A stretch of DNA of 64,000 nucleotides from Paramicrobacterium chengjingii (GTDB taxonomy: Bacteria; Actinomycetota; Actinomycetes; Actinomycetales; Microbacteriaceae), in the NCBI RefSeq assembly GCF_011751765.2, contig NZ_CP061169.1, forward strand, positions 3,534,001 to 3,598,000, read 5' to 3'. Position numbers and translations under genes: made by a program. This document shows positions 35,198 to 42,999 of the stretch, piece after piece. Numbering within the stretch: the first letter of the stretch is position 1; each line of letters opens with the position of its first letter. The notes beneath the pieces were generated by a model. It made no database searches, was not told the origin of the DNA, and saw nothing but the letters and a program-made list of their open reading frames with translations.

Positions 35198-36385
35198 ATG
35201 CTAAGTGCACATTCACGTACGATTTTGCGACACAGGCGTAAGGCCGCGCTACCGATGCTCGTAGCAGCATCATTCATGCTTGTTGCTTGTTCCCCGTCAT
35301 CGACTCCCAGTGCGTCCGAATCGGCGGACCTGGGTATCTCCGACGAAGACTATTCGCTGGATTCACTCATTGATGCGGCGAAAGAGGAAGGCCCGATCAC
35401 TGTCTACGATGTGACGGGAAAGATCGTTGACACCGCCAAAAACTTTTCGGAAAAGTACGGCATCAAAGCGACCGGCGTGAAGGCCAAAGCAAATGAGCAA
35501 CAGGAAATCCTGATTCGCGAAGCCCAAGGCGGGAATGTCAAGAGCGATGTCTTTTTCATGACGGACGCTCCTACGGTGAGTGCTCAGATACTGCCCGAAG
35601 GAATGGCCACGAGCTGGTTTCCGCCCGACCTCGCGGACGTCGTTCCTGAAGAGTTCCAAAATCCCGTCTCGGTCTCAACCGAAGTCGACGCGTGGAGTTA
35701 TAACACGGAGGAGTACGGGGACACGTGTCCGATTGACAACGTCTGGGCGCTGACCACGGATGACTGGCACGGCAAAGTCGCTCTGTCCGACCCACTGCTA
35801 CGGTCTGACTTTCTCTACTGGGTCAACCAGATGCAGGCACACGCAGACGACCAACTGGCATCAGCGTATGAGGAGTTCTTTGGCAAAGCGCTGGACACCT
35901 CCGACGAAAGCGCCGCCGAGCAGTGGCTTAAGGCTCTCGCCGCGAACCAGCCAATCATCAAGAAGTCAGGTGGCGATGTTGCCGAGACAATTGGCGCATC
36001 CGGCCAAAGCGATCCTCCCGTCGGGATGGTGAGCACCGCAGAGTACCGGACTAACGTTGATTCCGGGTTTCACTTGGGTCTTTGTGAAGGCATCTCACCA
36101 TGGCTTGGACGCTCGTACACGAAAGTCGCCGTCATCGCTAATGGAACCGCAAGCCCGAACGCTGCCAAACTCTTCGTCCACTACCTCCTGACTCAAGAGG
36201 GCATCGAGCCGCAACTCGTCGATGGCAAATTCTCGACGAACTCGACAGTAGCTCCCTCCCCTGACGAACCGTCAGGAGTCGCCGATTTTCAAGACGCAGT
36301 CTTCGCCCCGGACCCTTCGACAGCCGCAGACGACTTCGATTCGCTTCCGGAGTGGCAGGACCTGTGGACAATCAACTCACACTGA
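35198..36385 (+). CDS. ABC-transporter substrate-binding lipoprotein, paralogue 2
   Basis: 395 aa, lipoprotein signal with Cys31 in LVACS. Same fold and landmarks as the other three (LGISDEDYSLDSLIDAAK, VTGKIVDTAKNFSEKYG, SWFPPDL, YNTEEYGDTCPIDNVW, SPNAAKLFVHYLL). With paralogue 3 it shares KKSGGD/VKSGGD and the C-terminal WTINxH, which paralogues 1 and 4 lack, so it belongs to the second subfamily. It has no permease of its own; a strong terminator follows the stop. The RBS GGGAG precedes ATG 35198. Confidence 0.9.
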   Translation: MLSAHSRTILRHRRKAALPMLVAASFMLVACSPSSTPSASESADLGISDEDYSLDSLIDAAKEEGPITVYDVTGKIVDTAKNFSEKYGIKATGVKAKANEQQEILIREAQGGNVKSDVFFMTDAPTVSAQILPEGMATSWFPPDLADVVPEEFQNPVSVSTEVDAWSYNTEEYGDTCPIDNVWALTTDDWHGKVALSDPLLRSDFLYWVNQMQAHADDQLASAYEEFFGKALDTSDESAAEQWLKALAANQPIIKKSGGDVAETIGASGQSDPPVGMVSTAEYRTNVDSGFHLGLCEGISPWLGRSYTKVAVIANGTASPNAAKLFVHYLLTQEGIEPQLVDGKFSTNSTVAPSPDEPSGVADFQDAVFAPDPSTAADDFDSLPEWQDLWTINSH

Positions 36386-36406
36386 CGCACTCTCGTCTCT
36401 GACGTC

Positions 36407-36440
36407 GAGTCTGGCACCCGTCAAGACGGGTGCCAGACTC
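36407..36440 (+). terminator. strong hairpin terminator after binding lipoprotein 2
   Basis: 16-bp perfect arms (36407-36422 and 36425-36440; GAGTCTGGCACCCGTC) with a minimal loop, followed by GTTTC. Confidence 0.8.
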
Positions 36441-36708
36441 GTTTCATGTGCGGGCTCCTGTCAGTAACCGCGTCCGCCGCAGCAAATGCTCCCGTGACGT
36501 CGAGAGTTCTAGCGCCTTGCACTCGCCGACGCCATACCGGAGATGTAATGATGCTGGCGCATGGAGGACATCAGCGTTCCACAGCAAGCGGTTTGTTCAA
36601 TGAGCCATGCCCGAGACCACACATCAGGCTTTCTGCGACGAGTGGTCAGCTCCGTCTCTGGCGGCCGCCCGAGGGCAGCTATTGTTCCACATCTCCAGCA
36701 ACGAGAAT
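36441..36708. other. convergent intergenic stretch without recognisable gene
   Basis: About 270 bp between two terminators. Short frames on both strands have no RBS, no family resemblance and odd composition, so I call no gene. The gap as a whole (36386-36752) contains only the two terminators. Confidence 0.6.
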
Positions 36709-36739
36709 TCCCCAGGAGACAAAGCACGTCTCCTGGGGA
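36709..36739 (-). terminator. hairpin terminator at the end of the transporter-phosphatase operon
   Basis: A 12-bp perfect stem (36709-36720 TCCCCAGGAGAC with 36728-36739) and a 7-nt loop, 14 bp past the stop of the last gene of the minus-strand operon. Confidence 0.75.
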
Positions 36740-36752
36740 TTCAGCCAGTTCT

Positions 36753-37619
36753 CTATCCGCGAGCGGCGATGTCACGCGCAATCGCCATCAGCTTCGGGTA
36801 CCTGCCATCTCCAGCGGTGGCCACATAGCCTTTATGGAGATAGCGGGCGTCGAGCCTCTCGCTCTGCCCGACGGGCAGAGGAACGTAGGTTCCTCCGGCC
36901 TGGCGAACGATGAGATCAGCAGCGCATATGTCCCACGGGTTCACGTTGAATCCAGCTGCGGCATCCGCCCAGCCTGCCGCGACGTGCGCGAGCGTGAGTG
37001 CAGCACTTCCCGGGCGACGAAGTGCTCTGAAGGCGAGCACGAGCTGTGCGAAGTCGCCAAGCGCAGGCGCGCCATGAGCCTCGAGCTGCCGGGCGTTGGG
37101 GTATCCGGTGATGAGAGTGGCCTCGCCTTCAGTCGGCGCTCCGACGGAATGCAGCGTTTCACCATTCAGCCATGCTCCGTCCAGATCAGCGGAAAAAAGG
37201 TCGTCAGCCATCGGGTCGAGGATTGCGCCGGCGACAACCTCACCATCAATCGCTGCAGCGACGGAGATACACCAGAATGCAATCCCATCGACGAAATTGC
37301 TCGTCCCATCAATCGGATCGACGAACCACGACACTCTCCCCTCCCCCACAGAACCACCTTCTTCTCCGAGGAGGCGCGAGTCAGGTACGTGTTCGAAGAT
37401 GTAGGTCGAGATGGTCGCTTCCGCGCGCTTGTCGTGTTCGGTCACGACGTCCCGGGCGTCACGCTTGTGCCCAATTGACATCGACGTGCGAAAGGCCGCT
37501 CTCAGTTGCTCTTGGACGGCGCGCGCCGCCCCTTCCGCGACGCCTCGAAGTCGTTGCGATTCGCCTCTCTGCTCAGGTGTCGGACGAGTCCTGGGTGCCT
37601 GCGTAGCCTCGGTGTTCAT
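36753..37619 (-). CDS. inositol-monophosphatase-family protein 1
   Basis: 288 aa with the Mg2+-dependent phosphatase motifs LGEEGG (84-89), DPIDGTSNF (101-109) and NPWDICAADLIVRQAGG (WD at 229-230). It removes phosphate from inositol monophosphates; family members can also act on other small phosphates. Its start ATG 37619 overlaps the HAD stop (ATGA), so it is translationally coupled as the last gene of the operon running from the ABC permease. It shares QLRAAFR and KRDA-D-VT-HDK with protein 2 (38504-39352), indicating duplication. Confidence 0.92.
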   Translation of the reverse strand: MNTEATQAPRTRPTPEQRGESQRLRGVAEGAARAVQEQLRAAFRTSMSIGHKRDARDVVTEHDKRAEATISTYIFEHVPDSRLLGEEGGSVGEGRVSWFVDPIDGTSNFVDGIAFWCISVAAAIDGEVVAGAILDPMADDLFSADLDGAWLNGETLHSVGAPTEGEATLITGYPNARQLEAHGAPALGDFAQLVLAFRALRRPGSAALTLAHVAAGWADAAAGFNVNPWDICAADLIVRQAGGTYVPLPVGQSERLDARYLHKGYVATAGDGRYPKLMAIARDIAARG

Positions 37620-38407
37620 GCGACCTCGCGGTTCGTTGCTTTTTCGAGGAGGTCAAGCAACCCCCATGGGTCAGCGACGATTGCATCGGCAGTCACCGGG
37701 AGATCGTAGGGAAGATCGTACGTGCTGCGCGCCTCCATCAGAATATTGCCCCCGACGCGAGCGCGAGCGCCACACAGGACGTCACGGTCAAAGTTGTCCC
37801 CGACATACCAGCACTGCTCCGCCGTCAAGGCAACCGCTTGGGCACCTCGGTGAATCATCTCTGGGTTGGGCTTCCGAACCCGGACCTCGTCGCTGTAGAT
37901 CTGCTCTGCGAACCGCTCCGTGAGACCGACCTGGTCAAGATAGTCACGGTGCACAACTCCCATAAGCGTGTTACTCACGATCACGACCGGGATTCCCGAG
38001 CCCTCGGCAGCATCAAGCACTTCGATAAACCCTTCACGCGTTTTTCGCTCTTGCTTGATCTCTCCCATCACTCGACACAGCTCACGTGCATTTCTCCCGA
38101 CAAAGTCACGCGGGGGGGCAGGCCAATCACCGGCGACAAAGTCGACCCAGAACTGTTCGTATCGCAGCTCGGTCGGTGCAAATGGCCGAGACATGGCGTC
38201 TTTCCACTTCGAGTCGGCCTTTCCGCCAGCTCGAATGTCGCGCTCGATATCCTCCAGTGTCAGTCCGTTGAGGCTAACGCCTGCACTGGAAAACTCATCT
38301 AGAACGTGCTCCGCCATTCGCCGCTGCCAATTGGGTCGATTACGGGTTTCCACAATGACACCGCCGAAATCAACCAGAAGTGCCTGTGGCCTGATTAGCC
38401 CGCTCAT
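37616..38407 (-). CDS. HAD-superfamily hydrolase
   Basis: 263 aa. Motif I is LLVDFGGVIVE (the Asp nucleophile followed by Gly rather than Asp at +2), motif II VIVSNTL, the motif III Lys in RVRKPNPEM, and motif IV YVGDNFDRDV. A cap of about 100 residues lies between motifs I and II. This subgroup comprises phosphatases of small metabolites. ATG 38407 behind AAGGAGAAAG is chosen instead of the frame opening at 38491. Placed between two inositol-monophosphatase-family genes, it probably attacks a phosphate they cannot. Confidence 0.88.
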   Translation of the reverse strand: MSGLIRPQALLVDFGGVIVETRNRPNWQRRMAEHVLDEFSSAGVSLNGLTLEDIERDIRAGGKADSKWKDAMSRPFAPTELRYEQFWVDFVAGDWPAPPRDFVGRNARELCRVMGEIKQERKTREGFIEVLDAAEGSGIPVVIVSNTLMGVVHRDYLDQVGLTERFAEQIYSDEVRVRKPNPEMIHRGAQAVALTAEQCWYVGDNFDRDVLCGARARVGGNILMEARSTYDLPYDLPVTADAIVADPWGLLDLLEKATNREVA

Positions 38408-38503
38408 GTCTTTCTCCTTATTAGTCATTCTTCCGTTCTCTGTCCGAAACAACGGCTCTTTAGAATCCCCGGGCGACGCAGGCTGCGCCATACCACGGGA
38501 AGG

Positions 38504-39352
38504 TCATGCTTGCGTCTTCATGTCCGCAGGTACGTATTGCGCTGACCACTCCTGCATCACGCCGCTGAGTGTCTTGTACGTCACGTCGCCCCCGATGGCG
38601 TAATAGTCCGGGGCGCTGAAATACGGTTCTACGGGCAGCCCTCTCTCCAAGGCGTAGAACTTGCCTCCTGCCTGCTGCAGGATGAATCCCCCGGCTGCGA
38701 TATCCCAGGAGTTCGTGTAGAAGCCCATCGTGGCATCGGCCCAGCCTGCCGCAACGTGCGCGAGGTTCAACGCACCGCTGCCCAAGTTCCTCACTGCCTG
38801 GAATGCCTCGATCAGACGCGCCTGAGCGTCAAACGCTGTTGAGCCGAACAGCCACGTGTCCTTTGCATTTGGGAAGCTCGAGACGATCGTTGCTCGCATC
38901 TCGTCGCCTGCGGCATGCACATGAATCGGATCGTCGCCGAGCCACGCACCTGTGAGGTCCGCGTGAAAGAGATTGCCCGAAACAGGATCGAAGACAACGC
39001 CCGCGATGGTCGTGTTCTCAACGACGGCAGCTATCGAGACGCACCAGAGCGCGATTCCACGCGCAAAATTGGATGTCCCATCAATCGGGTCAATGTGCCA
39101 TTCCACACGGCCGGCACCTCGAGTCCCGCCTTCCTCACCGACAATCACAGAATCTGGACAGTCGGCGAGCAGAACCTTGACAATTTTTTCCTCTGCCGCC
39201 TTGTCGTGGAGAGTCACAATATCGTGCGCATCACGTTTGAAGTCCTTGTCCATGGGGCTTCGGAAAGCGGCGCGCAGTTGGTCACCAACGCTGCGCGCCG
39301 CTCGTTCCGCCAGGGACCTCAGGTGGCGCGACTCATCAATCTTTCCATTCAT
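38504..39352 (-). CDS. inositol-monophosphatase-family protein 2
   Basis: 282 aa starting MNGKIDESRHL. Motifs are IVGEEGG, DPIDGTSNF and NSWDIAAGGFILQQAGG; the metal ligands of the family are all present. ATG 39352 is preferred because from there the protein aligns with protein 1; AAAGGA lies somewhat far upstream (about 15 nt), and ATG 39391 is an alternative. It sits between binding lipoprotein 3 and the HAD gene in the same minus-strand operon. Likely cytoplasmic release of free inositol from imported monophosphates. Confidence 0.9.
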   Translation of the reverse strand: MNGKIDESRHLRSLAERAARSVGDQLRAAFRSPMDKDFKRDAHDIVTLHDKAAEEKIVKVLLADCPDSVIVGEEGGTRGAGRVEWHIDPIDGTSNFARGIALWCVSIAAVVENTTIAGVVFDPVSGNLFHADLTGAWLGDDPIHVHAAGDEMRATIVSSFPNAKDTWLFGSTAFDAQARLIEAFQAVRNLGSGALNLAHVAAGWADATMGFYTNSWDIAAGGFILQQAGGKFYALERGLPVEPYFSAPDYYAIGGDVTYKTLSGVMQEWSAQYVPADMKTQA

Positions 39353-39416
39353 CGAGTTAATGACATGTCCTTTCGAATCGCACCGACGCATCGGAGCCTG
39401 AGGCCGTTGGAATGAA

Positions 39417-40616
39417 CTACTTGTGGTTGTTGATTGTCCAGAAGTCGATCCACTCGGGAAGTGCGTTGAAGTCATTGTCCAGAGTGGCCCGATCGGGGAG
39501 ATAGACCTCGTCCCAAATGTCCGCAATTCCAGACGGCTCTGACGGATCGCTCGGAACGTCAGGGTTCGACGAGAACTTGCCGTCTTCAACCTGCGGCATG
39601 ATTCCGTCTTCGGTCAACATATAGTGCAGGAAGAGCTTGGCTGCGTTTGGGCTCTTAGTGCCATTAGCGATGAGCCCAACCTTCGTATACCCGATTGCGG
39701 AGTAAGGAGCTATGTGCTTGCAGAGGCCCAGTTTGTATCCGCTGTCTTCGTTTTCACGGAACTTGGCCGTACTCATCAACCCCATAAAGGCCTCGGTTTG
39801 CCCGGGAGCACCTGCCGACTCAGCAGAGTCGCCACCGCTCTTGACGAGGAGAGGCTTGTTGAGCGCCAATCGCTTCAGCCATTCCGCAGATGCCGAGTCT
39901 TCGCCTGTAGAGAGAGCGTCGCCGAAGTAATCTTCGTAAGCTTCAGCCATGGCATCGTCATCGTGCTCCGCCATCTGGTTGACCCAATAGAGAATGGCAG
40001 CCTTGATCGTCGGATCTTCCATAACGACGTGGCTCTTCCACTCCTCATCCGTCAATGCCCACAGGTTGTCGATCGGGCACTCATCACCATAGATGTCGGT
40101 GTTGTATCCCCACGCGAGAACGTCAGTCGTAATGACCTGAGGGTCTTGGTATTCAGGGGGAATCGTGTCTGCCAGATCTGGAGGCGTCCATGTCGATGTG
40201 ATCCCACGCTCGATCAGCGCACTTTGAGCTGCCGGAGCATCGCTGAGAATGAATACATCAGTTTTGATGTTGCTTGCTTCAGACTCACGGATGGCGACTT
40301 CTTGAGCGTCGCCGGCTTTCATCTTGACGCCGGTCGTCTCGATCCCGTACTCGCTCGTAAAGTTCTTCGCGATATCCTTGATCTTCCCTGTGCTGTCAGA
40401 GACGGTCAGCGGCCCCTCCTTCTTCGCCGCTTCGATCAATTTGTCCAGCGAGTAGTCATCGTCTGAAATACCAAGCTGCACAGCTTCCGCTGCATCGTCC
40501 TGTCCCTCAGATTGTGCCGATGAGGGCGTACACGCGCTGACGCCCAGTGCGAGGGATGCTGTCATAGCGATCAGGCACACAGATTGCGCCCGGAACGCCT
40601 TAGTGGAGAACTTCAT
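39417..40616 (-). CDS. ABC-transporter substrate-binding lipoprotein, paralogue 3
   Basis: 399 aa, lipoprotein signal with Cys29 in VSACTPSS. Landmarks are LGISDDDYSLDKLIEAAK, STGKIKDIAKNFTSEYG, WGYNTDIYGDECPIDNLW and SPNAAKLFLHYML. It groups with paralogue 2 (SGGD, C-terminal WTINNHK). ATG 40616 follows GGAGGAAGG. It is the second binding protein of the transporter operon, directly after paralogue 4, so one permease is supplied with two receptors from one transcript. Confidence 0.9.
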   Translation of the reverse strand: MKFSTKAFRAQSVCLIAMTASLALGVSACTPSSAQSEGQDDAAEAVQLGISDDDYSLDKLIEAAKKEGPLTVSDSTGKIKDIAKNFTSEYGIETTGVKMKAGDAQEVAIRESEASNIKTDVFILSDAPAAQSALIERGITSTWTPPDLADTIPPEYQDPQVITTDVLAWGYNTDIYGDECPIDNLWALTDEEWKSHVVMEDPTIKAAILYWVNQMAEHDDDAMAEAYEDYFGDALSTGEDSASAEWLKRLALNKPLLVKSGGDSAESAGAPGQTEAFMGLMSTAKFRENEDSGYKLGLCKHIAPYSAIGYTKVGLIANGTKSPNAAKLFLHYMLTEDGIMPQVEDGKFSSNPDVPSDPSEPSGIADIWDEVYLPDRATLDNDFNALPEWIDFWTINNHK

Positions 40617-40652
40617 TGTTCCTTCCTCCGGTCTTGTTGGTGCATGGGGTTC

Positions 40653-40666
40653 GCGCACATGTGCGC
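40653..40666 (-). repeat. palindrome between the two binding-protein genes
   Basis: GCGCACATGTGCGC, a perfect 14-bp palindrome immediately after the stop of paralogue 4. It could act as an attenuating or mRNA-stabilising hairpin that sets the ratio of the two binding proteins. Confidence 0.4.
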
Positions 40667-40667
40667 T

Positions 40668-41864
40668 TTAATCTCTGACGTGGGTACGCCAGAAGTCTTG
40701 CCAGTCCTGCAGAGCATTGAAGTCCTCCTCCGCAGTCTCGGAATCGAACACGAGAATCTGATCCCACACAGATTCGAGATCACTCGGCTCGTCGGCGGGA
40801 AAGCCGATCGTGGAGTTGGTGGACTTCTTGCCATCGGCTACCTGAGGGCCCACGCCTTCGTCGGTGAACATGAAGTGTACGAAGAGCTTTGCCGCGTTGG
40901 GACTTGCGGTGCCAGCCGCGATGAGCGCCGTCTTCGTGTACGCACGCCCAGCCCACGGCTCGAGACCATCGCAAATCCCCAGCTTGTATCCGCTTGATTC
41001 GTTCTCACGGAATTTCGCCGTGCTGATAAATCCCATGAAGGGCTCGTCCTGCCCGGGAGCACCCACAGCCTGGGCGGCATCATCATCCGAATTTGTCACG
41101 ACGACGTCATTTGACGCTAACCGCTTCACCCACTCGGCAGTGGCGCTGTCCTCATCGGTAGTCAGCTCCTCGCCAAACTCATCCTCATAGGCATCGGCGA
41201 CGAGGTCATCCCCTTGATTCTGCATTTGGTTGAACCAATAGGGGTAGTCAGATTTCAAGAGCGGATCCTGGAAGCTGATGCGTCCCTTCCATTGATCCTC
41301 AGTGAGTTGCCAGATGTTGTCGACAGGGCAGGTGTCGCCATAGACCTCGGTGTTGTATGCCCACACGTTCGTCTCCTGCGTGACGATCGCGGGATCCTGA
41401 AACTTTTCCGGTACGACGGAAGCCATATCTGGGGGAAACCAGGAGGTCACGTATCCGCGGGGCATCATGTCGGCGACCGCCGTTTGTGTGTCGGGCATGA
41501 GGATGACGTCGTTCTTGACGTTTCCCGCTGCGCCTTCGCGAATGATGACCTCGGCTTGCTCTCCGGCTTTCATCTTGACGCCTGTGGCTTCGATACCGTA
41601 TTTCTCTGTGAACGTCTTAGCGATATCCACGATTTTGCCTGTCGTGTCAAGAACGACGATTGGCCCTTCGTCTTTCGCCGCTTCCACGAGCTTGTCGAGG
41701 CTGTAATCCGCATCGGATATGCCGAGGTCATCCCCGTCGACGGTATCCGACGGTGCCGACGACGGTGAGCACGCGACGAGCGCAAGCAGCGAGGCCGCGG
41801 CCAGCGCGATCCCCGCCACGCCTTTGCTCACCCTCTTTTGCAAAAAGCTACGATTTTGCGTCAT
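40668..41864 (-). CDS. ABC-transporter substrate-binding lipoprotein, paralogue 4
   Basis: 398 aa, lipoprotein signal with Cys32 in LVACSPSS. Very close to paralogue 1 (61/80 identical in the segment compared by hand). Shared landmarks include VLDTTGKIVDIAK, REGAAGNVKNDVIL, SWFPPDM, NVWAYNTEVYGDTCPVDNIW and TNSDDDAAQAVGAPGQ. Its ATG overlaps the stop of the ATPase gene (ATGA), so it is the cognate receptor of this transporter. FbpA-like proteins are often labelled iron-binding; AfuA of this family binds sugar phosphates, and the neighbours here favour an inositol phosphate. Confidence 0.92.
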   Translation of the reverse strand: MTQNRSFLQKRVSKGVAGIALAAASLLALVACSPSSAPSDTVDGDDLGISDADYSLDKLVEAAKDEGPIVVLDTTGKIVDIAKTFTEKYGIEATGVKMKAGEQAEVIIREGAAGNVKNDVILMPDTQTAVADMMPRGYVTSWFPPDMASVVPEKFQDPAIVTQETNVWAYNTEVYGDTCPVDNIWQLTEDQWKGRISFQDPLLKSDYPYWFNQMQNQGDDLVADAYEDEFGEELTTDEDSATAEWVKRLASNDVVVTNSDDDAAQAVGAPGQDEPFMGFISTAKFRENESSGYKLGICDGLEPWAGRAYTKTALIAAGTASPNAAKLFVHFMFTDEGVGPQVADGKKSTNSTIGFPADEPSDLESVWDQILVFDSETAEEDFNALQDWQDFWRTHVRD

Positions 41865-42997
41865 TTGACGAGTCCCACCTCGGAGAGCACGAGTTCAGCC
41901 TGGGGCGCGCGATTTCCGTCGACGTCGAACAGGTGCAGGTCTTCGGGGCGCACCCAAAAATAGACCTCTTCTCCCGCTTTGACGCTGGGGAGTTCACTCG
42001 TAACGGAGAAGATCTTGCGCTCGGCAACCTCAAGCTCGATAATCCAGCTTCCTCCCGTAGGAAGAACCCCGGTAACTCGCGAACGAGCCTTGAAGGCAGC
42101 GTCGGGAACGTCGATTTCATGCACGGCAACGTGAACTGTTTCTGGACGGATCCCGAGCGATCCGAGCGACTCGATCTTCGCGTATCGATGGGACAGAAAC
42201 TGCATCGCCCACAGAGACAGCCCACCGGTCTCATCGTCGGCCAATTGAATGATGTTGATAGGAGGACTTCCCACAAATTCTGCGACAAACCGGTTCGCCG
42301 GAGCTCCGTAGATCTCGTCCGGCGTCCCGAGCTGCTGCAATTCACCGTCACTCATGACGCCGATCTTTGTAGCCAGCGTCATGGCTTCCCACTGGTCGTG
42401 CGTCACGAAGACGATTGTGGTGTTGAATTCCTCATGGATGCGCTTCAGCTCAGCACGCATTTCCAGACGGAGCCGTGCATCGAGGTTCGACAGCGGTTCA
42501 TCGAGAAGCAGAACACCCGGGTTCACAGCAAGCATGCGAGCGAGCGCAACACGCTGCTGCTGACCACCCGAAAGCTCGGAAGGGTACCGTTTGCGGTACT
42601 TCGCAATCCCCATCTTTTCCATGACTTCTGTGGTCCGTGATTCACGCTCGGCCCGTGGAATCTTTCGCAAGCGGAGCCCGAAGTCGACGTTGTTCTCAAT
42701 AGTGAGATGTGGCCAGAGCGCGTAGCTCTGGAAGACCAGTCCGAGTTCTCGCTTTTCCGGCGGGACGAACACGCCATCCGTGACGGAGTCGACGACGCGA
42801 TTCCCGATTGTGATCTTGCCTCCTGTGGGATGCTCGAGCCCACTGATCATTCGCAGTGTCGTCGTTTTGCCGCATCCCGACGGCCCAAGAAGACACATGA
42901 ACTCTCCGTCGCCGATCTCCAGATTCAGGTTCTCGACGGCGTTCGGGGAGCCCCCGCCGTAGTTTTTCTGGATATTGCTCAAAGTAATGTTTGGCAT
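41861..42997 (-). CDS. ABC-transporter ATPase (FbpC/PotA type)
   Basis: 378 aa. Walker A GPSGCGKT (38-45), Q-loop VFQSYALWP, signature LSGGQQQR (142-149), Walker B VLLLDEP (162-168) and H-loop His200 (VTHDQWEAM). A C-terminal TOBE-type regulatory extension runs from ~residue 240. It energises the fused permease encoded immediately upstream (2-bp gap) and is coupled to binding protein 4 downstream. The WEAM motif is typical of iron, polyamine, phosphonate and sugar-phosphate importers. Confidence 0.94.
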   Translation of the reverse strand: MPNITLSNIQKNYGGGSPNAVENLNLEIGDGEFMCLLGPSGCGKTTTLRMISGLEHPTGGKITIGNRVVDSVTDGVFVPPEKRELGLVFQSYALWPHLTIENNVDFGLRLRKIPRAERESRTTEVMEKMGIAKYRKRYPSELSGGQQQRVALARMLAVNPGVLLLDEPLSNLDARLRLEMRAELKRIHEEFNTTIVFVTHDQWEAMTLATKIGVMSDGELQQLGTPDEIYGAPANRFVAEFVGSPPINIIQLADDETGGLSLWAMQFLSHRYAKIESLGSLGIRPETVHVAVHEIDVPDAAFKARSRVTGVLPTGGSWIIELEVAERKIFSVTSELPSVKAGEEVYFWVRPEDLHLFDVDGNRAPQAELVLSEVGLVK

Positions 42998-42999
42998 TT

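Noticed and set aside
36446..37478. Plus-strand frames of 155 and 305 aa overlapping the end of the transporter-phosphatase operon.
   Set aside because: They are antisense to IMPase 1 and run through a terminator; no coding features.
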